Positions 30,943-41,549 of a DNA stretch of 64,000 nt are shown here, piece by piece. The notes under the pieces are model-generated. The model ran no database searches. It was given only the letters and a program-made list of their open reading frames with translations, and was not told the DNA's origin. The DNA lies in assembly GCA_022570795.1 (NCBI GenBank), contig JAKUDP010000002.1, positions 3,224,001 to 3,288,000 on the forward strand, given 5' to 3'. The position numbers and the translations under genes are program-made. Each line of letters opens with the position of its first letter. The first letter of the stretch is position 1. The DNA comes from Sphaerulina vaccinii. Taxonomy: Eukaryota; Ascomycota; Dothideomycetes; Mycosphaerellales; Mycosphaerellaceae.

Positions 30943-33429
30943 CTAAGTCATATCCTGCAAATGAGCCATGAATTCGTCGTTCGCCAGTCTCTCTCGCAGT
31001 GCTGCTTCAGCAGCAGCTGCATCATCCGCGTCCCCCATTGCGTAGGTCTCAGTCATGATGCTATCCTGATGCGCGGCAAGTTCGCCTTCGTCGTGTTGTT
31101 GCGCTATTCGTGAGCTCTCTGCGTACTCTCCGGCATCACGATGGTTGTAGCCGATCGAGTTGGACAAGCCGATCGTGTTCGAGCTGTAGGAAGGCTGATC
31201 GCCATAGGCAGGGTTCTGATATGGGAGAATGCCTCCTGGACTGCTTGAGCTAGAACGTAGAGCAGCAGGTGATGGGTAGTCGGCGAAACCTTCTTCTGGT
31301 GGAGGGGCGAAGGACCAGACCTGGTGATGTTAGCAGATGGTACAAAGGAGCTGCATATGAAGAGAACGACTTGCCTCCATGACAGTCTTGCCACCGCGAC
31401 TTGCGAGCACAACAGCCTTTTCTTCCTCAAATACAACTCTCCAAACAGCTTCAGCAGGACTGCCGAGTTCACGGACTAAGCACCCTCGCTGGAGATCCCA
31501 GACTTTGACACGACCGTCTGAGCCACCAGATACGATTCTGCCATCGTCGAACTGCAAGCTTGTGACACTGTTGTCGTGTGCTGCTAATCTGTGAATAGCA
31601 GAGTATGTCTTCAGACTCCACACCCGCACGCTTCCGTCGCTACCTCCAGTCACCAGCATGTCATTGCGCAGCTGTAGTTGACCAACGAGTGAAGTGTGGC
31701 CCTGAAGCTGAGCAAGACAAAGTCCGGTTCGTGGATCCCACACTCTGACACTCGTGTCCAGCGATCCAGTGGCGATCCGTCGGCCATCAAATGCTACAGC
31801 ATAGATTTGACTGAAGTGTCCTTGCAGTGTGCGAAGGCAGCGTCCTTCACTGATAGACCAGATCCTGGCTGTAGTATCGTAGGAGCCTGACACGACCAAG
31901 TCGCCATGTATTTCTAAACATCTGACAGAAGCTTGGTGGCCCACTAGGACAGCCTCGCATCTTCCATCGACAATGTTCCATACTCGTAGAGTAGTGTCTC
32001 GCGAACCGGATATCGCTATCCCAGACCCGCTCATCTTCAGACAGCGCACAGTACTGGTGTGACCTCGCAGGATATGCGTGGGATTGCCAGTATTCAGGTC
32101 CCACACTCGAACATCTCTGTCGCAGCCTCCAGATATCAGCGTGTCGCCATGCGGAACCATGGCCCATACACCCATGACATGTCCTTGCAAGCAACGTAGA
32201 TGCCTTCCTTCAGTGTCAAAGACGTGAATCTTTGCGTTGTCTAGAGCCACGATGATGTACTTGGACGTCAAATGCAGCGAAGTGACGACTCCTTGATCTG
32301 GTGTGATCTGTCTTTGATCCACATGACCTCCATGTCTCCACGCTGTCTCTACTTGATATCGTTGTTTGAAATGGCTGCGATAGCTAATAGCCTGCGGTCG
32401 TCTCTTACTCGAAGCTGCTGTAGCACGGACTGAGAGGGTCGGCGGAAGAGTGGCAAGAGCGCTGAGACTGCCTCTACGAGTCAGATCGGGAGCGCTAGAA
32501 GACAGTGCACTGATGGATGGGTTGTGCGGGTCGGCGAATCCTTGATGTCCATATGGGTGCGGGTGGAGGTGGCGCTGTTGCGAGCTAGACGAGTGTGTCG
32601 TGGTCGTGTTCGGTATAGGTCGAGGAGGAGAGGAAGAATGATGCCGATCATCAGACATGCTGCGATACGCATGCCGTTCGCACAAGCTCTTCCACGCCAT
32701 ATCATCGCTCACCAACTCACGCCACCTCCTGCTCACCTGCGAGCTCCGCGCCAGAGTTCTCGCATCCTCGATGAAGGTCAATATTCTGAGACATAACTCA
32801 TTGGGCAGCGACGAGAAAGGATCCCGTTTCAGACGTGGTCCAACAAAGTTAGCCACGAACCCCAGCAGTTTCCCATCACACATGTTAAGCAGTTCTGCCA
32901 GCATTCGTTGCCGCTCGTCATTGCTGGCGTCTGCGAAGATAGCGCGCATGTTTCTGTAGCCAAAGCCATAGCCTCCCGAACTGACATGCGTGGATGCATG
33001 CTGTCCTGCTGCATCATCCAGATCTAGATCTCCAATATCTTCTCGTGGATTTGCAGTACTCCAGTCCGGCGCTCGGTGCATGGGCGTGGGACTCGGCGCA
33101 GGGGTTGGAGGACTCGCTGGCGCTGAAGGAAGAGTGTTGCCGGGTATGACATTGGGATTGGCGGGTATAGGAATGGGCATTGTCGGTATGCGACTCGCAG
33201 ACGCAGATGGAGTGGCGATCTGATGTGGATGTACAGCGCTCTTGCCGTGTCTCGCGGCGCCATAGAAGCGGTTGTTGTTGGACTGAGAAGACATACGGGC
33301 GAGAGGAGACGTCGAGTGGTCGTCGTCTCCCGTAGCCGAATGTGTATGTGTATGTTGATGCGTAGAAGTATAGTCCATGATGCTCGAGGAAGGGCGGCGA
33401 CGAGACTGCCAATCTTCGGTGTGCTCCAT
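30943..33429 (-). CDS. F-box and WD40 protein, Cdc4-like SCF subunit
   Basis: Two exons, 33429-31375 and 31320-30943, joined by a 54-bp intron with a GC donor (GCAAGT) and CAG acceptor; 810 aa. A His/Ser/Pro-rich disordered N-terminus leads to a conserved segment LLGFVANFVGPRLKRDPFSS and the F-box (LPNELCLRILTFIEDARTLA...WRELVSDDMAWKSLC). A Ser/His-rich linker follows, then seven or so WD40 repeats (for example LRCLQGHVMGVWAM, DRDVRVWDL). The C-terminal tail is acidic and Ala-rich. This domain order and the F-box wording match fungal Cdc4/Pop1, the substrate receptor of the SCF ubiquitin ligase for phosphorylated cell-cycle proteins. Orthology to Cdc4 is likely rather than certain. Confidence 0.92.
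31321..31374 (-). other. GC-AG intron
   Basis: Read on the minus strand it begins GCAAGT, has a GCTAAC branch site near its end and closes with CCAG. Removal joins ATG GAG to GTC TGG in frame and extends the protein by 125 conserved-looking residues; no GT donor is available at this point. Confidence 0.8.
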
Positions 33430-34426
33430 TTGCTTTTCTCTTTCCTTCTTTCCTTCTTTCCTTCTGTTCTTATGTCGTAGTTGTGTGATTGGAGGCGTTG
33501 ATGAGGTCGGCGTGAAGTGCTCGCTGCTCTTCTCTCTTACTCTATTCCCTCAGCGCATCATGTCCGGTCTATTGCACCACTTTTACAGCATCCAGACGTT
33601 GTGTTTCCCGGTGAAGATGCTGCACTACGGCGGCGACGGCGATGGTTCCTGCTGGCGGTGGAGATCGCACAAGATGAGGGACAACCAATACTCCTGCACT
33701 CTTTGTTTCGGTCCAAGGAGAGTCGCATCCGGTCAATGACGTCCAGCTCCAAGAAATATCACTGTACTGAGGAAGAAGTCAGTATCAACAGTATGAATTG
33801 CAGCGGTATGGGTATGGACTGGTATGGCCAAGGCAATGTGGTCCAGATCGTGCTTGCGATGTTGCGTGCTCTGGCTGCCCAAGCGCTGCCGATCACTGAC
33901 TCTTCCGCGCCTTGGCTGAGCTGAGCTGAGATGGAGAACCCTTTCGACTTGACCCGTCAACCTGCTGAACAATCACCACGATATGAGTGGCAAGGAAGAG
34001 CAGGAAGACGACAGTACTGCACCATGAACAGGTCTACGGCATCTCTTCCTTTAGAGACGGTCAGACGCTCCGATGTATAAAGCAGGAACGGTCACGATGT
34101 ACTGAAGTACCTTGAGAGGTCGTCACAAGGCCGCCGGTGTGCCAGCCACCCCTTATATCCAGCTTACTATTTCACAGACCGCTCTTCTCTATCAACGGTG
34201 ATAGAATTTGATGCAGACGCTGAACTTCAGACCATGGCCCAGTGGGACTCCAAGATCCTGAATACATGCTCGAAAGGTCTGCCTTGAGCGCTGCCAGTGT
34301 GCTTGCCCACTGTGAGGCTGCAAGGACAGGGATGTTGTCTCACCTGTATTGCAACGGAGCTGGCTGCTGGAAAGCAGACGTCTTCTTGTAGACTTGTACA
34401 CACTCAACATTAAGAAACGCGAAACG
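33430..34426. other. Divergent intergenic region with a short purine/pyrimidine repeat
   Basis: About 1 kb between two divergent genes. It includes a TTTCCTTC repeat and a TATAAA at about 34077-34082 that is too far from 34427 to assign. Overlapping short frames have no motif. Confidence 0.45.
33441..33465. repeat. TTTCCTTC microsatellite in the F-box gene leader
   Basis: Three tandem 8-bp units 12 bp upstream of the minus-strand ATG at 33429. On the coding strand this is a purine-rich (GGAAAGAA) tract in the presumed 5' UTR. Confidence 0.7.
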
Positions 34427-35098
34427 ATGTCGGGAAAGCTCACTCGCGTACTCACCAAAGTCCCAGGTCTTACCAGTCCACCCTCTTACACGTACTTTTT
34501 CAAGAAAGCCCTAGAAGCGAAGGAGAACAGAAAGGCCATCGTAGAGCATGGCAAGTCGGCTATAGACGCAGAGTACGAAAGACTTTTGAAGGCAAGCATG
34601 GAGGCAAATCGTGTTGCGGAGCTCATGAAAGAGGTAATCCCAGCAGCCACGATCTGATTTCTCCTCATTCTGACACACGACATAGACCGAGAGTCCAGGC
34701 ATCCTCTATAAATGGCAAAACTTCTACAACAAGTATTCAGTGGCAACGAAAATGTCAGCTGCGAAAGCTGCCACTTCTGTTAACTCCGCAGGCTTGAAGC
34801 TGCCAATGATTGCAAATGGCAGAGATGCCTGGAAGTTCCAAACTTACAAGGACTTTGCGAAGAGAACGAAAAAGATGAATGCAGATGTTACATTTACGAA
34901 GGAGCTCATGGACGACGCATTTCGGGCAGCTGTCGAAAGGATAGCTTCTGGGAAGATCGGGTCGAGTTCAACAGACAAGAAAGACATAGCCAGGGTATGT
35001 CTCTCGCACGCAACATGTGAGAGAAGTGCTAGACTGACATGTGGCAGTGCTTAGGGAAGGAGTCGGATCAATACTGGAAAGACCGAGCATCCTCGTGA
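34427..35098 (+). CDS. Hypothetical protein, tandem family A copy 1
   Basis: Three exons, 34427-34633, 34686-34994 and 35048-35098, all phase 0; introns of 52 bp (GTAATC...TAG) and 53 bp (GTATGT...CAG); 188 aa. It is not recognised. The N-terminal part (PPSYTYFFKKALEAKENRKA, then KSAIDAEYERLLKA) is helical and basic. The second half repeats the theme (WKFQTYKDFAKRTKKMNADV, TFTKELMDDAFRAAVERI), so the protein may contain two related helical units. The last exon is tiny and encodes CLGKESDQYWKDR. No signal peptide, no membrane helix, and no catalytic pattern is seen. The exon layout is shared with the next gene. Confidence 0.75.
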
Positions 35099-35296
35099 GG
35101 TCTTGGTTCTGTACCAATCGCTGCAGACATCTGGGTATTCATCGGGTTACACAAGCCAGAGCGGACTCCGCAGCGAAGTGGACCCCTGAGGCATGCAAGG
35201 ATCATCACCACATTAGGCGCCAGAGGCCGGTTGGAGCATGATCTTATCTTGATACAATTGGACCTCTGTTCTGCCTGTTCTCAATAACGACGCGAA

Positions 35297-36018
35297 ATGT
35301 CCGGAAGACTGCCCGCAGCAGCTGGCAATCTATTACCCAAGATCCCTAAGTTGAACCGACCACCATCATACGCCAGTTTCATCAGGACGGTCCTAAGAGC
35401 ACCAGAAAACAAAAAAGCGCTCGCAGCACACGGGAAAGCAGCTATCGATGATGCATTCGAACGCCGTGTAAGAGCGGAGCGCCTTGGAGAAGGCCAAGTC
35501 AGCGAATTGCTGAAAGAGGTGATTCCGTCACCTTGCACACAACGTTGAGTTCACAACCTGACCACGAGTAACAGAGCACATTCCAAGCTGCAATAACTCT
35601 CTGGGATCGATGGTCAGCCGATAAGTTCCCAAACGCAGCCATCATAGCTTCCACGACGAGGACTGAAGGGCTGAACTTGCCAGAAGTCGGCAACGATCCC
35701 AAAGATGGGCTCAGCGGAGCAACCAGAGATGGATGGACGCGTCAAAAGTACGCAGATTTCGCAAACAAAGTGCTGAAGAGGAACCCGGCTGTACGATTCG
35801 ACAAGGAACTTATGGATGATGCTTTCAGTGCCGCTGTCAACAAGGCAAAACGCAGGAAAGGAAGGACGACTAGTGCTAAGGATGAAAAGGAGATTGTGAG
35901 GGTAAGGAGTGGCTTTGGCGCATACAGTGCATGTGAATCTCTGCTGACGCTTCTTTAGTGCTTAGGAAAGGAGTCTAAGGAGTACTGGAATGACCGAGAT
36001 GAGCCTGATGGGAGTTGA
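35297..36018 (+). CDS. Hypothetical protein, tandem family A copy 2
   Basis: Three exons, 35297-35518, 35575-35901 and 35959-36018, all phase 0; introns of 56 and 57 bp; 202 aa. It is clearly a paralog of the gene 198 bp upstream. Shared blocks are PPSYxxF near residue 23, AHGKAAIDDAFER, a WTRQKYADFANKVLKRNPAV segment, KELMDDAFSAAV, and the short last exon CLGKESKEYWNDR. Both introns sit at the same places. Sequence between blocks has diverged, so the duplication is not recent. I cannot assign a function. Confidence 0.75.
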
Positions 36019-36472
36019 CCAAGTGAACATGTTACAAAACAATGGCTGCTTCTTGTTCTCGCCCGAGCAAGTGGCTGTGGAACTTGTTCACACAAGGCCA
36101 TGGCCTTTGTTCTCTCGCTGTGACTATGGCAATAAGCTCGCTGGCATGGCGCGGTACAGTTGAGATAACTAGTCAGAGATGAACTAACTGCTCTGGTTCT
36201 GAGCAGACGCAGCGCCCTGGAACGTTACAGGTGGCGCTCTTCTGACCATGAAGCAAGTCCGGCATACTGACTACTAAATAGTGAATAGTCTTAGTGGCAC
36301 TGCTACTCTGAAATCACATACCATACGGTGGACCATCAGGTAGAAAAGAAGGAATCAGTGCTCGGAAACACAATACCTGCATATCCATTGCTATCACCTC
36401 GACCTCAAGTGACTATCCCATCAACCAGCTAACCCAGCTAACGAATCCTCTGACTAACTCAAACAACAAACC
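36019..36472. other. Intergenic region
   Basis: 454 bp with no supported gene; the last 60 bp is a C/A-rich leader before 36473. Confidence 0.5.
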
Positions 36473-36867
36473 ATGGCAAGCGGACAATTCGGCCAAAACT
36501 CCTACTACTTCCCCAACGGCTACGGCTCTCGCTTCGGCATGCTCGGCAACCAAGTCACTCCCTGGGAAGACGGCGGCCGTTGGCGTGACAGTGGCTATGA
36601 TTGGCACAGTCTGCCATCCTCTGAGAACTACCCCAATGCTGCAGGTGATTCAGAGTGGATGGAGCAATGGATGAACAACTACTCATGCCAGCCAAGATCC
36701 TTCCTGCACAGCAACCAAATCGTGGTGGAGCGGCGTTTGATACGTGGGATCTGAATACTGGTCAACAGACGGCTGAGCTGACGCCTTATGGGGTTGAATG
36801 GGCGAGTTTTGGGGTGCCGTTGTGGGGTGGTCATACTTATGAGTTTGACTTTGATTCTGACTGGTAG
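36473..36867 (+). CDS. Small Gly/Tyr/Trp-rich hypothetical protein, family B copy 1
   Basis: The frame from 36473 (MASGQFGQNSYYFPNGYGSR, later YDWHSLPSSENYPN) must change to reach the protein-like end (TWDLNTGQQTAELTPYGVEW to the stop at 36867). A 47-bp intron at 36645-36691 (GTGATT donor, CAG acceptor) does this in phase and gives 115 aa; a one-base loss near 36690 would do it as well and keep a longer protein. No signal peptide is visible. The ending is acidic and aromatic (YEFDFDSDW). The family is unknown. The next gene has a similar SGQFG start to its conserved part, so they may be paralogs. Confidence 0.5.
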
Positions 36868-37252
36868 ACTCAACTGAGTGTTGGAGTTGGGGTTTGGTGT
36901 ATGTAGTACGAATAGTGGATTGAAATTGATACTAAGTCTCTCGTCTTTCTCTGTGAACTGCCATGTTCTATGCCATTTCGTATTTGATCGTCCTCCTGAT
37001 GTATCCTGAGACAATGAAGCATAGTCGTGTTCACTCGCATCGCTTGCTGTATCAAGCATCTGCATCTCCAACGTACACCACGCCGACAAAGTTACGTTAG
37101 GAGCAAAGTCGAGTCATGGGCCGAACATCAGAGAGGAGGCATACATAACCAAGCCACCCTCTCGACTCCCTCGGCACCCACTAAGCTCTCAATGAAAGTA
37201 CTTCGGGTCCAGTATAGATGATAGCCAGTGCTCAGAGACAAAACTCGCTCGG

Positions 37253-37602
37253 ATGCAGCATCGTAGAATGTTGAAGATAGCGTTCGATGCTCGCAGGTTT
37301 GCTCGCCACACAGTGAACCTCTCCATGATGAATGTCTCCAGTGGCACTACTGTCCCATACAATAGAGAATTGAACAGCGGCATACAAGTACCCAGTCCTC
37401 AGGACAATTCGGAGTCTGGGACCCGAGGAGTGGTGCACAATTTGGGATTTCAGGAAGTGAGTATGGGGTGCAGGATCCAAGACGGCAGCAGTTGGACAGG
37501 GAATGGGATCGGGTTGTTAATACGCCGAACCGGTATGAAAGAGCTCGTTGGGAACGTTGTAATGGTGGGAATTACGATTGGGATCGAATGTGTTATGAGT
37601 AG
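37253..37602 (+). CDS. Small hypothetical protein, family B copy 2 (structure uncertain)
   Basis: A protein-like frame ends at 37602: SSGQFGVWDPRSGAQFGISG, GVQDPRRQQLDREWDRVV, and RWERCNGGNYDWDRMCYE. It has no ATG of its own. The frame upstream, with ATG at 37253, can be joined by an intron (GTGAAC donor at about 37313, CAG acceptor at about 37395) or by one missing base in the CCC near 37391. The GQFG and YDW words echo the gene about 390 bp upstream. I cannot decide between intron and frame break. Confidence 0.4.
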
Positions 37603-37853
37603 GGTAGGGTGTGATCTGGCTTGTACAGCTGCACTTTGATATCTGCTAAGTATGAGCAGTCTCTGCTGCAGCTTCAGAAGTCCCGATTCAAGCTTCGTTC
37701 TCTATGCGCGTTACACGCTGACTTCTGTTGAACCACGAATTACCACAGATGCGAGTGGGGACCTCTTAGCTTTGTGTGTAGTGATGTCTCGCTACGATGC
37801 GTCCGTGCCGTCCGCTGACCTTGCGAGGCCTGCAGGGGTACCAACGAGAGTGA

Positions 37854-38666
37854 TCACTGACTGTACGCAGGTGGGGCGTTCTGCGACTCTTCTCGATGTG
37901 TCTCGCCAGTCCTGTCGTTGCTCTCCAGTCCTGCGATCCATGCGCTCTGTTGGCGCTTCTCGTCAAGCCAAGGTTTGTGAATCGGTGGCGACTGCTGAAG
38001 CTGTTCTTCAATGTCGCCACGCTGAGCCTCGCCGGTGGAATTCCGAGACCCGTCGTCTTGTGGACCTGGCTCCAAGCTTGGTCGCGACTCCATCATTGGC
38101 ATGTCGGCACCTCGCATCTGTCTCTTGGCCTCCTTTCTTGCCTTCCTGTTCCTCCAGCTCTGCTTGAGTGCCTTACACCTCCATACCACGCTCTGACAGA
38201 AGCTAAACATCCAGAGTCCTAGACAGACCAAGCCGACAGTGACAGCATGATTCATCTTCTTCTCATCCGCCAGCTCTGGTCGGTCTTTGTTGCCCAAACC
38301 GTCATCAACCCAGTACAGCGTGCCGAAGTAGCCAGCCTGTGAAGCCCATAGTATAGCGATCGCAAAGTCTAATGATAGTCTGAGAGTGTGGTACTTGACG
38401 TTGACGAATGCGCACCAGATGCAGACCAGGATGGAGAGCGCTGCGACGACTTCGGCGTAGATCCAGGCGGATGGCGCGTGCACGTTCGCTGCTGTGAAGG
38501 CTCGAAGATCGCGGCTGTACAGAACCATTGTTGTAAGAGCGAGAGCGAATTGCAAGATGCGAACTCCAAGGCGGAACCTGAGGTCTTGAGATGTGCTTCG
38601 ATACCAGCTTGCGAAGTAGCGGACGATCGGCGAGGCTCGCTGAGGTTGGGAGGCCTGAGAGGCCAT
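37854..38666 (-). CDS. MARVEL-like four-helix membrane protein with C-terminal PPAY motif
   Basis: Single exon, 270 aa from the ATG at 38666 (the frame is open further upstream but without ATG). Four hydrophobic helices are visible: VRILQFALALTTMVLYSRDL, AWIYAEVVAALSILVCIWCA, LSLDFAIAILWASQAGYFGT and AVTVGLVCLGLWMFSFC. The spacing and the short loops match fungal MARVEL-domain proteins (Nce102-like or related), which sit in the plasma membrane. The hydrophilic tail of about 100 residues is charged and ends APPAYSQ. This PPxY motif could bind WW domains of a Rsp5-type ubiquitin ligase. A TATATA lies at 38842-38847, about 175 bp upstream. Confidence 0.85.
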   Translation of the reverse strand: MASQASQPQRASPIVRYFASWYRSTSQDLRFRLGVRILQFALALTTMVLYSRDLRAFTAANVHAPSAWIYAEVVAALSILVCIWCAFVNVKYHTLRLSLDFAIAILWASQAGYFGTLYWVDDGLGNKDRPELADEKKMNHAVTVGLVCLGLWMFSFCQSVVWRCKALKQSWRNRKARKEAKRQMRGADMPMMESRPSLEPGPQDDGSRNSTGEAQRGDIEEQLQQSPPIHKPWLDEKRQQSAWIAGLESNDRTGETHREESQNAPPAYSQ

Positions 38667-39169
38667 AGTGAAGCTGCTGTTGCTCTTCTCGGACCTGATT
38701 GTGTGAGTCGTGGATTTGCTCTCGTTCTGGTGTTGCGGTGTAAGCAAAGGATTGAGAGGTCCAACGAAGGAGGGAAATTCTGTGGAATCTGAAAGATGGC
38801 AAGCAAAGTATCCAGACAGCGTAGGCAGCAGGATTCAACGGTATATATGGAGAATGAGCGACGCGGAGGCCCGCAGACACAGCGGAGCGAGAAGGAGATC
38901 TCGTATTGCAGATGTATACGTGCGTTGCCGTAGGGCTGAGCGAATACGAGGCTGCGAGGTCACGTGTTACTCGCACAATGCTCTTGGTTCGCATCATGGA
39001 TGTTGAGCGCATGAGTAAGTTCCGGAGCCACTTGCAACACGATAATCTGTGGGTCGTTTGATGTGTGTTGGCTCCAATAGCATAATGGATCAGTGTGAAC
39101 ATCGGACAGGTTGGTGGCTTTTGGTGAGGCGACAGCAGATGGAATGTGTGGGACTGGACAGACTCTTGG
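38667..39169. other. Intergenic region
   Basis: 503 bp with promoter and leader of the MARVEL gene (TATATA at 38842-38847) and the 3' flank of the HET gene. No gene supported; frames here on the minus strand are shadows. Confidence 0.5.
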
Positions 39170-40867
39170 TCAACGATAGGACCTGTGTGGGAGAGCCGAC
39201 GGGGCATACTGAGGATGGGCTAAACGGTCGTTGACGCGGTCTGTAATGTATTTGAGATTGATCATGGTGACAGTGGTTCCCATAACAAGATTCTTGGCTG
39301 CCGAGATTTCCACTGTCGCAACCGGACTTGTGCGAATCGACTGTACTGCTTCTGTGCCGCCTGTCGAATACTCTTCCAACTTGAGCCAGTCATCTCGCGA
39401 ATCTCCAGTGCCAGGACGATGTTGTCCAGGTATCAATTTCACAAAGTGTCTTTGTCTGCTTTGCACTAGCCTCCCATGTTGCCATGACGAGTCACCCAGA
39501 GTAGCTTCGAGCTTCAAAGTGACGTAGAAACCCTCCATGCTGGTCCACTCAATGAAGCCCTTCTCCTTGGGATTGCCTGCTGGCCAGTACATGACACCGG
39601 TGTTCGCATTATACCTTTCCGCAGGCCATACCGACGAGACCGTGAATCTGGCAGAGAAGTCGCCACTTAGCGTAATGCAAAAGTAGAAACCATCGCCCTG
39701 TGATGGATTGCTGTGGTTTGAATCTGCATGCCTTACCAACAAGATAGTCTCTCTTGCGAGGTCTCGTACCTGTTCTCGAGGTACCAACACGTGCCGTGCG
39801 TTTGCATATGTGCGCAGCATCAGCATCTTCATCAGGCCATTTGTATTGTGGAGCTCCCGGTTGTGAGAGGGGGCGGCAGTGGCTGTCTCGATAGCAATGT
39901 ATCCAGAAAGATCGTCCTCGTATCTGCAATTGAAGACAGCATACTTCTTGCCTTGCGACTGCCACACCGGCAACGCGATACGAATGCCAGCATTTGTCAT
40001 GTCGAACGAGTCACGAGGATCACCGGAGCATGGTGTGATTCTTCTCGCGTCGAGGAAATCTCTTGGGGAACCCGCAAGTGTTTGGTGTGTGGTCTCCGCT
40101 CCACGACTAGGCATCCACAAAAACAGCGAATGATCAGTAGAACACTTCATGATTTCTTCCTGCAGTCTCCGAAACGCCTTTGCACGTCCTTCTCCGTACA
40201 GCAGTGGCATGTTGACATTGAAAATGCCGAGTAAGCAATAGGCTTGGTCTTCTGGCCGTGTGGTCTGCCTCTGCGCAGCCCATGACATTCGTTTGGCAAT
40301 GCTCGTGTTCCTAAGATATTCAGAGTCCTCGAGCACATATTCACTGATGCCTGTGAGCTGTCGCAGATAGTACAGAAGCTTGCGTATGCTCCCAATAAAT
40401 GTCCAGTCAAGTCCGTAGAAGTCGATTCGACGCGATGCTATGAGCTCCTGAAGTGTCCATCCGCGAGTGAACCATTTGCTGTGTCGCAAAGCGGCGGTCA
40501 GCGCTGGGCCCTCAAGACTCGAGGAAACTCTGGCAGAGTACTCTGGCAAGTACGCGTAGCAGACTTTTGCATCCTGATACCATCGAAACATCGAATTGAT
40601 GGCCTCAGACAGTTCGGCGCTGGAAGACTTGTCAATGCAGCATGTGTCGATCCAAACATAACTCAGTGAGTCCTGCACAGCTTGTTTGCAAGCGTATACG
40701 ATCTTCTCTTATCCAGATTTCAGCTTGGCTGAGTTCGGCGTCTTCATGTCCTGGAATGTGACCTCGTCTTCCCGCCATGTGTGCGAAAGGATCGCATAGC
40801 CCTGCTTTGCTGCATCTTCGTCCCACATCCATTCCAGTTCCTGAGTTTGAGCCTGGAGAAGCCACAT
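39170..40867 (-). pseudogene. HET-domain (heterokaryon incompatibility) gene with internal stop codon
   Basis: The minus strand is open from ATG 40867 to the stop at 39170 (566 codons) except for one TAA at 40711-40709, codon 53. Both sides are in the same frame and belong to one HET domain: GYAILSHTWREDEVTFQDMK before the stop, then EKIVYACKQAVQDSLSYVWI, DTCCIDK, and WFTRGWTLQELIA after it. At the stop, HET proteins usually have Tyr in a K-x-G-Y-x-K-I context, so a single change from TAC or TAT explains it. There is no intron signal around it. HET proteins trigger cell death when incompatible hyphae fuse. The region after about residue 250 is variable as usual. It may be an inactive allele or a sequencing error. 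Confidence 0.8.
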
Positions 40868-41549
40868 GTTTGCCAGTCTTGTCTACGAGAGGTGCAGCTG
40901 AGGCGGGGAAAATGATAAGCTATTGGGTCTTCGCCAAGCCGCGGCTGAGCTGCAGGTTGCGTGCATGGCGTCGACTTCGTGCTCGACTCTCTTTAGTATA
41001 CGACAAGTCGTACCGACAGCACTCATTCGAGACTGTCGTGGCTCTCGGCTCGGCTGCATCTCTGCCTCCAAACAGCAACCAAGACACTGCAATTCCAGCC
41101 AAAGCCCCAAAGACATCGAATTGAGCCTCAGAGACGGTCCGACGTTTGGTCGCCTGTCGCGAGACTGGCAGTCGGGAGAACGGTCTCTGCTGGCATTGGA
41201 AGCGAGTATAGCTTGCAGCCATTGAAGGCCAATGGTCCGGTGTGAAAAGTACATCGGAGAGATCGTCAGAGTATTCAGTACAGCATGGCATATGGGGTTT
41301 GCCGTCAATGCTAGCTACGTCCTCTTGTAACATATGCGAACTTGCTTCTTGGAATTGGGCAAGTCTTCATGAGAGACGAGGAGGTGGTTGCGATTGATGT
41401 CCAGATGTATGTCACTACGATGCAGCTTGCATGACCTTGGTGAAGCACGGAGTCCTCGCGCCTTCAATTTGCAACTTCGCTTCGCAATACTGTCCAATCG
41501 TGAGGAGCTAAGCCATCAAGCAAGTACCTCGCATCCAACCGGATAATCC
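40868..41549. other. Intergenic region
   Basis: 682 bp with overlapping short frames on both strands; none supported. Confidence 0.45.

Noticed and set aside
38305..39207. Minus-strand frame of 300 codons over the MARVEL gene promoter and 5' half
   Set aside because: It overlaps the MARVEL frame on the same strand in another phase, and its sequence is random-looking (Ser/His/Arg runs) without membrane helices.
40690..40730. Intron removing the TAA in the HET gene
   Set aside because: No GT donor and AG acceptor pair at a usable distance keeps the frame, and the residues on both sides are needed for the domain.
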